Shown here: positions 54,609-64,000 of the stretch, in pieces
Layout of the letters: each line of letters begins with the position of its first letter
Numbering within the stretch: the first letter of the stretch is position 1
Source of the DNA: an uncultured Pelagibacteraceae bacterium
Lineage (GTDB): Bacteria > Pseudomonadota > Alphaproteobacteria > Pelagibacterales > Pelagibacteraceae
Assembly: GCA_913045275.1 (NCBI GenBank)
Contig: CAJWPG010000002.1
Coordinates: 1-64,000 of the forward strand
Direction: 5' to 3'
DNA: 64,000 nt
The notes under the pieces: model-generated
Databases searched by the model: none
The model's input: only the letters and a program-made list of their open reading frames with translations
What the model was told of the DNA's origin: nothing
Position numbers and translations under genes: made by a program

Positions 54609-56831
54609 TTAGTATAAAACTTTATCTTTAAAGAAGTTATTAAGATATATTGGTTTTTGTGACAAAATGTATCTATACACATTATAGTTTTCCAATACTC
54701 TCTGAACATAGTTTCTTGTTTCTTTAAATTTAATAAGCTCAATCCAATCAACGTAATTTATTTGACCTTTTTGAGGATTTTTATTTATTTTTTTCCAAGA
54801 CTTTACTCTTTTCGGTCCAGCATTATAAGCTGCTACAGCAAAAGGATAGGACCCATCATATTCTAAAATTAATCCAGCAATATAATATGAACCTAAATTA
54901 ATATTGTATTCAGGACTTTTTGTTAATTTGGATTTTGAATAACTCAATTTAGCTTGTTTTGAAACAGTTTTAGCCGTGTAAGGCATTAATTGCATTAAAC
55001 CTTGAGCTCCAACTCTACTGTTGGCACTTGTATCAAACTCACTTTCTTGTCTAATAATTGAAAGAATCAAAGAAGATTCTGGAATTTTTCTTTTACCAAT
55101 TTTTGAAGGTGTACTTATTATTGGATAATTATATTTATTATGAAATCTTTTTTGATACGAAGCAATTTTAGAAATTTGAATAGCAAAATCAAATCTAGAT
55201 ATATCCGTAGCCAATTTAGCAGCTAAAATTTCACTTCCTTTAATTACATTGTCGTTGGCCAAATATCTCAAAATGTGTTTTGTGTACTTGCTTTTTTTTA
55301 GATCATACAAAAGATAAACTGTAGCAACAAGTTTATCTTTATAAAAATTTTCAGCATAATCTTTATCTATTTTTATTAAATCATTTAATTGAAATTTTTC
55401 TTTAGGTTTAACTTTCATATGTGATAATTGACCATAGTAAGTTGTTAAAAATTCAGATCCTATCAGGTACCACTTTTCTGATTCACCATAGTTTTTAAGT
55501 TCTTCATAAGATCTTCCTAGCCAATAAGCACCTCTAGATAAACTAATTGGATACTGAACGTTTGCGTAAAATTTTGCAAAATGATTTTTTGCTAACAAAG
55601 GATCATTAAGAAAACTCAAAGCAATCCAACCGCTCATCCATTCAGCTTCTGCAAACTCAGAACCTTCTAATAATCCGTGACGGCTTGTAAGTTTATAAGC
55701 GGTTTCATATCTTTTTTTATATATTAAGGATCTAGCTAAAATTGATCTTTCAACCCACCACTTATCAGGTCTTACCATATATTCTTTATTATTTTTTATA
55801 CTTAGTAAAATTTCTAAAGAACTATCAATTCTACCTCTTTTCCTTCTCCATTTTAATCTATCATAATTTAGACCAGGATTTTTTTTTAACTTTTTAGGTA
55901 CTCTTTTTATAGCAGTATCAACACCATAAGACTTACTCATCAATAATTGTCTAGCTGTATACAAATATTTATAATCTTTAGGCAAATATCTGAGCATACG
56001 TTTTAAATCCCAATATTTATTTTCCCAAGCCAAATAATCAGCTCTTTTAATGTAATCTTCTGTAGATAAATATTTTTTAAATTTTTTTCTAAATAATTTT
56101 AAATCACTTCTGCTTAAATCTGCTCTGATAAATCCTTTTTTTATTAAATTTACTCCTTTTTCCTTGTTTCCAAGTTTTATTAAAGTTTCACCTAAAATCA
56201 TTTCACCAAAACCACTCTTTGGTTGATTTTTATTAAACCAGCCAACTATCTCTTTAGGAGATTGATTATTTAATGATATTTTATGTTCGGCTAAATATTT
56301 AATTCTATCTAATCTAGGAAAATTATTAAATTTTTCTATAAAATGTTTATAATCTGTGAATGTAGCTTTATTTCCTAAAGTTAGTAAATGTTTCCATTCA
56401 ATAAAATTATGAATTGATTTTGCTCTTGCCTTTTTTGCAACTTTTTTTGCATCTTTCCAATTGCTTTTTTCCATAAAAGAAATTGCTTGTTTTGCATAAT
56501 TTAAATCTCTATCACTATAGTATTTAGATTTTGTTATTTTTCTTAATCTTTCCTTTTTTACGATTAAAGGCTTGTTTTTAGGGATTATTACACCATCAAT
56601 TTTCGTTATTTTTTTTTTTATTATTTTTTCTTCTTTTTTAATAATGGTTTTTTTTTTGTTACTTGGTTTTTCTTTAGGAAGAATAAAATTACTAGATATT
56701 TTTTTAACTTTATCACCTGATAGCAAATTTGGTTTTTTTTTAGGTATAATCAAATCATCAGAAAAAGCCAATCCAAAGCTTAATAGAAAGAATATTGATG
56801 CTAATATATATTTTAATGATTTAAGTAGCAT
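54609..56831 (-). CDS. slt: Soluble lytic murein transglycosylase, signal peptide plus PKxKP repeats
   Basis: ILSIIRQESEFDTSANSRVGAQGLMQLMPYTA; VAAYNAGPKRV; ETRNYVQRV. Confidence 0.93.
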   Translation of the reverse strand: MLLKSLKYILASIFFLLSFGLAFSDDLIIPKKKPNLLSGDKVKKISSNFILPKEKPSNKKKTIIKKEEKIIKKKITKIDGVIIPKNKPLIVKKERLRKITKSKYYSDRDLNYAKQAISFMEKSNWKDAKKVAKKARAKSIHNFIEWKHLLTLGNKATFTDYKHFIEKFNNFPRLDRIKYLAEHKISLNNQSPKEIVGWFNKNQPKSGFGEMILGETLIKLGNKEKGVNLIKKGFIRADLSRSDLKLFRKKFKKYLSTEDYIKRADYLAWENKYWDLKRMLRYLPKDYKYLYTARQLLMSKSYGVDTAIKRVPKKLKKNPGLNYDRLKWRRKRGRIDSSLEILLSIKNNKEYMVRPDKWWVERSILARSLIYKKRYETAYKLTSRHGLLEGSEFAEAEWMSGWIALSFLNDPLLAKNHFAKFYANVQYPISLSRGAYWLGRSYEELKNYGESEKWYLIGSEFLTTYYGQLSHMKVKPKEKFQLNDLIKIDKDYAENFYKDKLVATVYLLYDLKKSKYTKHILRYLANDNVIKGSEILAAKLATDISRFDFAIQISKIASYQKRFHNKYNYPIISTPSKIGKRKIPESSLILSIIRQESEFDTSANSRVGAQGLMQLMPYTAKTVSKQAKLSYSKSKLTKSPEYNINLGSYYIAGLILEYDGSYPFAVAAYNAGPKRVKSWKKINKNPQKGQINYVDWIELIKFKETRNYVQRVLENYNVYRYILSQKPIYLNNFFKDKVLY

Positions 56832-56870
56832 TTTTTTTTAAATAAACGACAACTTATGTTATAAATATTT

Positions 56871-57758
56871 ATGTTTAAAGGTTCAAATGTTGCTTTAGTA
56901 ACACCTTTCAAGGATAGTAAACTTGATGCAGAAACTTATATAAAGCTTATTAATTTTCATCTAGAAAATGGCACTAATGGTCTCGTGCCAGCAGGAACGA
57001 CCGGAGAATCTCCAACCTTATCACATAAAGAACATGAAAAAGTAATTGAGTTATGTATTAATGAAGCTAAGGGAAGAATACCCGTTATAGCTGGCACAGG
57101 TTCTAATTCCACAGACGAGGCTGTTTCATTAACTAAACATGCTGAAAAAGCTGGAGCTGATGGGGTATTAATTGTTACCCCATATTATAACAAGCCTACC
57201 CAAGAAGGTTTGTATCAACATTATAAAACTATAAATGATAATACAAATCTTCCTATTATAATTTATAATATTCCAGGTAGATGTGTAATTGATATGTCAG
57301 TTGACACTATGGCAAGGTTATTCGAACTTAAAAATATTACTGGTGTTAAAGATGCTACTGGTGACTTGAATAGACTTGACCAAACGATAAAAAAGTTAGG
57401 TCCTGAATTTATACAGCTCACTGGTGAAGATGGACTTGCATTTGAATTTAATAAAAGAGGCGGTGTAGGAATCATTTCAGTTACAGCAAATATTGCACCT
57501 AAATTATGCTCAGATATGCAAAAATTCTCTAAGTCTAATAGTGACAATATAATAAAAGAAGCTGAAAGAATTGATACTTTACTTCAACCTGTTCATAAGG
57601 CATTATTTATTGAAAGTAATCCATCTCCAGTTAAATATGCAGCAAAATTACTTGGATTGTGCGATGATGCTGTAAGGTTGCCATTAGTTAAAATTATGGA
57701 TGAAACAAAATTGAAAGTGAAAAATTCTCTTGTTTCTGCAAAATTATTAAATGAATAA
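56871..57758 (+). CDS. dapA: 4-hydroxy-tetrahydrodipicolinate synthase
   Basis: [41 protein letters not shown]. Confidence 0.97.
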   Translation: MFKGSNVALVTPFKDSKLDAETYIKLINFHLENGTNGLVPAGTTGESPTLSHKEHEKVIELCINEAKGRIPVIAGTGSNSTDEAVSLTKHAEKAGADGVLIVTPYYNKPTQEGLYQHYKTINDNTNLPIIIYNIPGRCVIDMSVDTMARLFELKNITGVKDATGDLNRLDQTIKKLGPEFIQLTGEDGLAFEFNKRGGVGIISVTANIAPKLCSDMQKFSKSNSDNIIKEAERIDTLLQPVHKALFIESNPSPVKYAAKLLGLCDDAVRLPLVKIMDETKLKVKNSLVSAKLLNE

Positions 57759-58221
57759 AAAACCCACCGGTGGTTTAAAAATTATTACTATCAATAGAAA
57801 AGCTTCTTTTAATTATTTTTTTAAAGATATAATCGAAGCAGGTATTGTTTTAAGAGGATCTGAAATTAAATCTGTTAGATCTGGAAAGATCAATATCGCT
57901 GAATCTTATGCAGTTGAAAAAAATGGAGAAATTTTTTTAGTTAATTCACATATACCATTATACAAACAAGCAAGTTATTCAAATCACAATCCTTATTCCG
58001 AGAGAAAATTATTATTTAAAAAAAAAGAAATTCATAAGTTAGTAGGCAAAATAAACGAAGATGGTTTTTCATTAATTCCAACAAAAATGTATTTTAAGAA
58101 AGGCAAGGCTAAAATAGAAATAGCTGTTGCTAAAGGTAAAAAACAATATGATAAACGTCATTCAAAAAAAACAAAAGATTGGAATCGTGAAAAAGCAAGA
58201 TATTTTAGGAAATCAAGTTAA
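57751..58221 (+). CDS. smpB: SsrA-binding protein SmpB
   Basis: [59 protein letters not shown]. Confidence 0.97.
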   Translation: MNKKPTGGLKIITINRKASFNYFFKDIIEAGIVLRGSEIKSVRSGKINIAESYAVEKNGEIFLVNSHIPLYKQASYSNHNPYSERKLLFKKKEIHKLVGKINEDGFSLIPTKMYFKKGKAKIEIAVAKGKKQYDKRHSKKTKDWNREKARYFRKSS

Positions 58222-58714
58222 TTATGCTTATTTAGCCCTAGGATCAAACTTGGGTAAAAAAATAAAAAACCTTGAATGTGCTAAATATAATTTGTCTAAA
58301 ATTGGTGTTAACATTATTAAAATTTCTCGTTTTTATTGCACTAAATCTTGGCCTAATTCGAAATTTCCTGAATTTATAAATGCAGTTTTATTAGTGAAAA
58401 CAAAATTATTATTACATGAATTATTTAAACAAATTAAATTAATTGAAAAATCACTTGGAAGATCAAAAGTTCCAAAAAATTATCCAAGAATATGCGATAT
58501 AGACATAATTGATTTTAATGGCGAATGTATATTTACTAAATTTAACCATCAAAAAATTGAAGTTCCCCATATAAATATGCATAAAAGGAACTTTGTTTTA
58601 TTGCCCTTATATGAGTTAAACCAAAATTGGTTTCATCCAAAGATCAAAAAAAATATAGTAAAATTACTTTCATCTTTGCCCAGTAATGATTTAAAAAGCA
58701 TTAAATTTAGTTAA
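58187..58714 (+). CDS. folK: 2-amino-4-hydroxy-6-hydroxymethyldihydropteridine pyrophosphokinase; probable GTG start
   Basis: [50 protein letters not shown]; start re-set from the 58127 ORF start. Confidence 0.87.
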   Translation: MKKQDILGNQVNYAYLALGSNLGKKIKNLECAKYNLSKIGVNIIKISRFYCTKSWPNSKFPEFINAVLLVKTKLLLHELFKQIKLIEKSLGRSKVPKNYPRICDIDIIDFNGECIFTKFNHQKIEVPHINMHKRNFVLLPLYELNQNWFHPKIKKNIVKLLSSLPSNDLKSIKFS

Positions 58715-58735
58715 TTTAATGATATAATACATTCA

Positions 58736-60481
58736 ATGTTAAATTCGAGCGAATTAATAGATAAAGTAAAATCATATAATAAATTTCTTAACCCAGAAAC
58801 GTTAACCAAAGCTTATGATTTTGCATTAAAGGCTCATCAAAATCAAAAAAGAATGTCTGGCGACCCTTATCTTATTCATCCTGTAGCTGTAGCCGACATA
58901 CTCACAGATTTAAAATTAGATAGTGCTACAATCGCTACAGGTCTATTACACGATACAATCGAAGATACACACGCAACTTATAAAACTATTAAAAAAGAAT
59001 TTGGCAAAGAAGTTGCTGATTTAGTTGAAGGAGTAACAAAAATTTCAGAATTTGAAAATCAAGCTATTTATAATTCAAAAGCCGAAAATTTTAGAAAATT
59101 AATTCTAGCAACATCAAGAGATATTAGAGTCTTGTTGGTAAAATTGGCCGATAGACTTCATAACATGAGAACTTTAAAATCTATTGAAGAAAAACAAAAG
59201 AGAGAAAGAATAGCAAGAGAAACTATGGAGATTTATTCACCACTAGCGGATAGAATGGGCATGAATAGAATTCGTGATGAATTAGAAGATTTATCTTTTG
59301 AAATATTAAACCCTGATGCCAGAAAATTAATTAAAAATAGATTGGATCAAATTAAAGATAATAATTTAATTAATTATAATTCAGTTTTAAATGAATTTGA
59401 AAATCTTTTAAAAAAAAATAATATTGATTTTGAAATTTTCAGTAGAGAAAAAACGCCTTTTTCTATTTGGCGAAAAATTCAAAAGAAACGTACATCATTA
59501 GAGCAAATTACTGATATTATAGGTTTTAGAATTATATTAAAAAATATTGAGAATTGTTACAAAACTTTAGGTTTTTTTCACAGCAAGTGGAACTGTATAC
59601 CCGGAAAATTTAAAGATTATATTTCTTCACCTAAAATTAATAAATACAAATCGATACACACAGCAATTATAGGACCTAATAAAAGACCTATTGAAATTCA
59701 ACTAAGAACAAAACAAATGCATGAATTTGCCCAAAGAGGTATAGCCTCACATTGGAATTATAAATCTTCTGAAAAGTTTAACTCACTAACTTGGAAAGAA
59801 TATGATTGGTTGGCTGATCTAGTTGAAATTATTGATAAAAATGAAAATCCTGAAGACTATTATGAATACACTAAATTACAAATGTTCCAGGAAAATGTTT
59901 TTTGTTTTACTCCAAAAGGTTCTGTAATTAAACTTCCTAAAGAAGCAACACCAATAGACTTTGCTTATGCTGTTCATACTCAGGTTGGCGATACAGCTAT
60001 AGGATGTGATATAAATGGAAAAGAAAGTGCTTTACAATCAACTTTAATGAATGGAGATGTTGTAAAAATAATAACTTCAAAAAAAGTCTCTCCATCTTTA
60101 CACTGGTTAACTAGCACAAAAACCGGAAAGGCTAGAGCTGCTATTAGAAGATATTGGCAATATAGAGAAAATACAAAGCCTACAAAGATAAAAAAATACA
60201 ATACAACTTTATGGATTTCGCTTCCTGATGAGCCTGGAAAATTAGGTGATGTAACGACAATGATTGGTACAAATAATGTAAATATTTCTAGTGTAGAAAT
60301 GCTTGAAAAAACCAAAAATTCAATAAATTTTAGATTCAATCTGATTATTCATGATTTGAAAAACTTTACAAAATTAATTAGTGAACTAAAACAAAAAGAA
60401 TATAATTTCAAAATTATTAGACATAAAAATAAAAAATATGCTTTCTTTAAAAGACTCTTTGGTGGTTTTAAAAAAAACTAA
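58736..60481 (+). CDS. RelA/SpoT homolog, (p)ppGpp synthetase/hydrolase, short (581 aa)
   Basis: HD: HPVAVADIL…LLHDTIEDT; synthetase: KYKSIHTAI…IEIQLRT; TGS: FCFTPKGSVIKLPKEATPIDFAYAVHTQVGD; ACT-like C-terminus. Confidence 0.95.
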   Translation: MLNSSELIDKVKSYNKFLNPETLTKAYDFALKAHQNQKRMSGDPYLIHPVAVADILTDLKLDSATIATGLLHDTIEDTHATYKTIKKEFGKEVADLVEGVTKISEFENQAIYNSKAENFRKLILATSRDIRVLLVKLADRLHNMRTLKSIEEKQKRERIARETMEIYSPLADRMGMNRIRDELEDLSFEILNPDARKLIKNRLDQIKDNNLINYNSVLNEFENLLKKNNIDFEIFSREKTPFSIWRKIQKKRTSLEQITDIIGFRIILKNIENCYKTLGFFHSKWNCIPGKFKDYISSPKINKYKSIHTAIIGPNKRPIEIQLRTKQMHEFAQRGIASHWNYKSSEKFNSLTWKEYDWLADLVEIIDKNENPEDYYEYTKLQMFQENVFCFTPKGSVIKLPKEATPIDFAYAVHTQVGDTAIGCDINGKESALQSTLMNGDVVKIITSKKVSPSLHWLTSTKTGKARAAIRRYWQYRENTKPTKIKKYNTTLWISLPDEPGKLGDVTTMIGTNNVNISSVEMLEKTKNSINFRFNLIIHDLKNFTKLISELKQKEYNFKIIRHKNKKYAFFKRLFGGFKKN

Positions 60482-61028
60482 AGCCCTACTAGAAGGTCAT
60501 TTCGTTTTATCTTCTGGTCTGCACTCACCTCAATATGTTCAATGTGCAAAATTATTAAGTTTCCCCAATATTTCAAGTAAATTTAATTTGTCATTAAGTA
60601 AAAAAATACAAAAAAATTTTAATAAAATTGATCTAATATTATCTCCGGCAATAGGTGGAATAGTTATAGGTTACGAGATAGGAAGATTATTAAAGATAGA
60701 AACAATTTTTTGCGAAAGAGTAAAGGGAAATTTTAAATTGCGAAGAGGTTTTTCAATTAAAAGAAATTCTAGAGTTCTAATTGTAGAAGACGTAATAACA
60801 ACAGGAAAATCAAGTTTAGAATGTGAAAAATTGATAAAAAAATCTAAAGCCAAACTACTAGGATATGCTTGTTTAATTGATAGATCTTCAAGAATTGCTT
60901 TAAAAATAAAAAATAAAAAAATTATTTCACAAATTAAATTAAATGTACCAACTTTTAATAAAAAAAATATACCAACTGAGTTGAAAAATATACCTATAAC
61001 AAAACCTGGTAGCAGGTTTTTAAAATGA
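60438..61028 (+). CDS. pyrE: Orotate phosphoribosyltransferase
   Basis: LLEGHFVLSSGLHSPQYVQCA; PRPP motif VLIVEDVITTGKS. Confidence 0.95.
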   Translation: MLSLKDSLVVLKKTKALLEGHFVLSSGLHSPQYVQCAKLLSFPNISSKFNLSLSKKIQKNFNKIDLILSPAIGGIVIGYEIGRLLKIETIFCERVKGNFKLRRGFSIKRNSRVLIVEDVITTGKSSLECEKLIKKSKAKLLGYACLIDRSSRIALKIKNKKIISQIKLNVPTFNKKNIPTELKNIPITKPGSRFLK

Positions 61029-61744
61029 CCATTAGATTAGGTGTTAATATAGATCACGTGGCAACAATTAGAAAAGCAAGAGGCGAGAAACATCCAGAAC
61101 CTTATATAACTGCTAAAAAAGCTCTTGAATATGGAGCGGACTCTATAACCATTCATTTAAGAGAAGATAGAAGACATATTAATGACAATGATTTAAAATT
61201 AATCTCATCAATAAAATCTATTCCTCTTAATTTAGAAATGGCTTCAAATTCTGAAATGTTGAAGATAGCAATCAAACACAAGCCTGATTTTGTTTGTATT
61301 GTACCTGAAAAAAGAAATGAAGTTACCACTGAAGGCGGACTGAATTTAAAAAGGTATAAAAATAAATTAAAATCAACAATAAATACTTTAAATAAATATA
61401 AAATTAGAACTAGTTTATTTATTAATCCAACAATTTCTAATGTAATTATTTCAAAATCACTTAATGCTAAATGTATAGAACTTCATACAGGAAAAATTTC
61501 TAACCAAATTAAAAAAAATAAAAAATTTGCCAATCATCTTAAAAAAATCAAAAATTGTGCAAAACTTGCAAAATCTTTAGGTTTAGAAGTTCATGTTGGA
61601 CACGGCATTGATTATAAAACTGCTAAGATTTTATCTAATGTAAAAGAAATAGAAGAGTTTAATATTGGTCATTTTATAATTGGTGAGTCAATTATATTCG
61701 GTCTAAAAAAAACAATTAGTAGATTTAAAAAAATATTAAAATAA
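61025..61744 (+). CDS. pdxJ: Pyridoxine 5'-phosphate synthase
   Basis: RLGVNIDHVATIRKARGEKHPEP; ITIHLREDRRHIND; VHVGHGIDY. Confidence 0.97.
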   Translation: MTIRLGVNIDHVATIRKARGEKHPEPYITAKKALEYGADSITIHLREDRRHINDNDLKLISSIKSIPLNLEMASNSEMLKIAIKHKPDFVCIVPEKRNEVTTEGGLNLKRYKNKLKSTINTLNKYKIRTSLFINPTISNVIISKSLNAKCIELHTGKISNQIKKNKKFANHLKKIKNCAKLAKSLGLEVHVGHGIDYKTAKILSNVKEIEEFNIGHFIIGESIIFGLKKTISRFKKILK

Positions 61745-62136
61745 TGGACATTATAGGTAATGGCGTTGATATTGTAGAAAATAAGAGAATAAAAAATTCA
61801 TTAAAAATTAAAGGCTTTGTCAATAGAGTTTTTACTCAAAATGAAATTTATAAATCAAAAAATTTAAATAATAAGACCAATTATTTTGCAAAAAGATTTG
61901 CAGCCAAAGAAGCTTTTGTAAAGGCCTTAGGCGAAGGATTTAGAAACAATATTAATTTTAAAGATATAGATATAACGAAAGATAAAAAAGGTAGGCCATT
62001 TATAAATATATCTAATAACATTAAAAAATTTCTTAAAAAAAAACTTAAACTGAACAAGTATAAAATATTTCTTTCTTTATCTGATGAAAAAAAACATTCA
62101 ATAGCATATGTAATAATTAATAAAAAAAATGACTAA
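61744..62136 (+). CDS. acpS: Holo-[acyl-carrier-protein] synthase
   Basis: IIGNGVDIVENKRI; FAKRFAAKEAFVKALGEG. Confidence 0.95.
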   Translation: MDIIGNGVDIVENKRIKNSLKIKGFVNRVFTQNEIYKSKNLNNKTNYFAKRFAAKEAFVKALGEGFRNNINFKDIDITKDKKGRPFINISNNIKKFLKKKLKLNKYKIFLSLSDEKKHSIAYVIINKKND

Positions 62137-62857
62137 AAAATTTATAGTAGAAAATATTAAGACACTTTTATATGCTCTAATAATAGCAATTTTTATTCGT
62201 TCAATTCTTATACAGCCTTTTTATATTCCTTCGTCATCAATGGAATCAACTTTACTTGTTGGCGACAGACTGTTTGTTACAAAATTTTCATATGGGTATA
62301 GCAAACATTCATTTCCTTTTAGTCCGGCAATTTTTGATGGAAGAATTTTGTACAAATTACCCAAAAGAGGTGACATTGTTGTATTTAAAACGCCAGCTGA
62401 CAATAGAACAGATTATATAAAAAGATTGATAGGTTTGCCCGGAGATATAATTCAATTTATTGATGGTAATTTATATTTAAATGGAAATCAAATTCTAAAA
62501 ACTATTAAATCAAAAAATGAAATTTTATACTGTGGGAATTCAAAAATTAAAGTTACAACATTTATAGAAAAATTACCTGGTGGAAAAATTTACACAGCCT
62601 CATATAGAAATGATTATAGTTATAAAAACTCTGATAAATTTATTGTTCCTGATGAGCACTTCTTTTTTTTAGGAGATAATAGAGATTGTTCAAAAGATAG
62701 TCGCTTCTTATCTGAAGTAGGTTATGTACATAAAGATAATCTTGTGGGAAAAGCTCAAATATTATTTTTTTCTTCTGATGCAAAAATTGGAAGTATTTTT
62801 AAAATTTGGCAATGGGATAAAATCATGAGATTTAAAAGGTTTTTTAAAAAAATATAA
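62129..62857 (+). CDS. lepB: Signal peptidase I
   Basis: PFYIPSSSMESTLLVGDRLFVTKFSYG; YIKRLIGLPGD; FFLGDNRDCSKDSR. Confidence 0.97.
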   Translation: MTKKFIVENIKTLLYALIIAIFIRSILIQPFYIPSSSMESTLLVGDRLFVTKFSYGYSKHSFPFSPAIFDGRILYKLPKRGDIVVFKTPADNRTDYIKRLIGLPGDIIQFIDGNLYLNGNQILKTIKSKNEILYCGNSKIKVTTFIEKLPGGKIYTASYRNDYSYKNSDKFIVPDEHFFFLGDNRDCSKDSRFLSEVGYVHKDNLVGKAQILFFSSDAKIGSIFKIWQWDKIMRFKRFFKKI

Positions 62858-62859
62858 TA

Positions 62860-63528
62860 ATGGAAAATAAAATTAAAGAACTTCAAAAAATTTTAAATAT
62901 AAAATTTAATGATGCAGATATATTAATCCAGGCAATAACTCATAAAAGTTATAATTCAAAAATAAATTATGAAACTTTAGAATTTTTAGGTGATAGAGTT
63001 TTAGGACTGACAATATCAAATATATTAATATCAATGTATCCTAATGAGAAAGTCGGAATATTAGATAAAAAATTTTCAAATCTTGTAAATAAAAAAACAT
63101 GTTATGAAATAGGAATAAAATTAAAACTTAATGAGTTTGTATTAGTTGGAAATTCTAAAAAGAAAATACTAAAAATTGAAAATAAAATTATTTCTGATAT
63201 TTGTGAATCTATAATTGGAGCAATATATCTTGATAAAGGTCTTAAAATTGCTAATGAATTTATTTTAAAGGTTTGGAAAGATTATTTAAAGATTTCTATT
63301 GAAGCCATAATTGATGCCAAAACTAAATTACAAGAATTCTCTCTAAAAAAATTTAAATCTCTTCCAGAATACAAAGTTGTATCTAATACAGGACCTAGAC
63401 ATAAACCTAACTTCAAAGTCGGTGTAAAAATTAAAAATATAAAATTTACATATTCAAGTGGTACATCTAAAAAAAATGCAGAACAGTCAGCTGCGAGTTT
63501 ACTTTTAAACAAACTAGATCTATCATGA
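62860..63528 (+). CDS. rnc: Ribonuclease III
   Basis: NYETLEFLGDRVLGL; dsRBD C-terminus TKLQEFSLKK…AEQSAASLLLNKL. Confidence 0.96.
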   Translation: MENKIKELQKILNIKFNDADILIQAITHKSYNSKINYETLEFLGDRVLGLTISNILISMYPNEKVGILDKKFSNLVNKKTCYEIGIKLKLNEFVLVGNSKKKILKIENKIISDICESIIGAIYLDKGLKIANEFILKVWKDYLKISIEAIIDAKTKLQEFSLKKFKSLPEYKVVSNTGPRHKPNFKVGVKIKNIKFTYSSGTSKKNAEQSAASLLLNKLDLS

Positions 63529-64000
63529 GATGGCAGGATAAAGGATACTTACTAACATTAAATAAATACAATGAAAATTCTGCAATAGCCGAATTTTTTA
63601 CAGAAAATAATGGTAAAGTAAGTGGAGTTATATTTGGTGCCACTTCTAAAAAAATCAAAAATTATCTTTTAATAGGTAATAAATTTCATTTAAATTTTAA
63701 TTTCAAACAAGATGCCAAACTTGGTTACTTTAAAGTTGAGATAGATGAAGCAAACACGCCTATATATTTGGACAACAAAAAAAAATTGTATTGTATAATT
63801 TACACCATGAATATTGTTAAAATTTTAACAGTTGAGAATCAGGAAAATAAAACTATTTATCAATTATTAAGTAATTTTTTTGTACTCCTGGATAATGATA
63901 ATTGGTTAACAAACTTTATACTTTGGGAACTTAATTTTTTTAAAAGTATAGGATATGATATTGATTTTAAAAACTATGTTAAAAATATAATAGTTGATGG
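63525..64000 (+). CDS. recO: DNA repair protein RecO, 5' portion (runs off the window)
   Basis: Translated directly: MRWQDKGYLLTLNKYNENSAIAEFFTENNGKVSGVIFGATSKK…; overlaps the rnc stop by 4 bp; not in the ORF track because no stop falls in the window. Confidence 0.88.
   Translation, partial: MRWQDKGYLLTLNKYNENSAIAEFFTENNGKVSGVIFGATSKKIKNYLLIGNKFHLNFNFKQDAKLGYFKVEIDEANTPIYLDNKKKLYCIIYTMNIVKILTVENQENKTIYQLLSNFFVLLDNDNWLTNFILWELNFFKSIGYDIDFKNYVKNIIVD

Noticed and set aside
54536-54751. 71-aa minus-strand ORF ending GGECGIRTHGTSFDARQVSNLLV
   Set aside because: Antisense of tRNA-Ser plus the slt tail in another frame; a well-known tRNA-derived false protein.
57764-57773. CCACCGGTGG palindrome at the dapA/smpB junction
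   Set aside because: GC-rich and perfect, but lies within smpB codons 5-8 (KPTGG), with no loop and no U-tract; coding constraint explains it adequately.

Overview
The window is an AT-rich, very compact chromosomal segment. Its gene content and order fit a SAR11/Pelagibacter-type alphaproteobacterium; this assignment comes from protein character and synteny, not from a search. From left to right it contains: a short, GC-richer, mostly non-coding edge next to tRNA-Thr; rlmB; tRNA-Tyr/tRNA-Gly/tuf/tRNA-Trp; one long co-directional transcription/translation block (secE-nusG-rplKAJL-rpoBC-rpsLG-fusA-S10-spc-secY-adk-alpha operon); then housekeeping genes (rluC-type, lipB, mgtE, panC-like, galU, ugd, FkbM methyltransferase, RidA, topA, plsY, pyrC, pyrB, ruvX, gatCAB, O-methyltransferase, trhO, MATE). 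These are followed by a heterotetrameric sarcosine oxidase operon (soxBDAG), tRNA-Ser, a lytic transglycosylase, and dapA-smpB-folK-RSH-pyrE-pdxJ-acpS-lepB-rnc-recO (partial). I found no CRISPR array, transposon, defence system or rRNA, and no clear undescribed multi-gene system. The more interesting signals are small: inverted repeats at promoters or leaders (tRNA-Tyr/tuf, rplL-rpoB, rpsL, soxB), a possible island boundary at tRNA-Thr, gene losses within canonical operons (tuf, rpmD, era), a shortened RSH protein, a divergent PanC-like protein, long poly-A runs in ribosomal protein genes, and convergent genes with no room for terminators.
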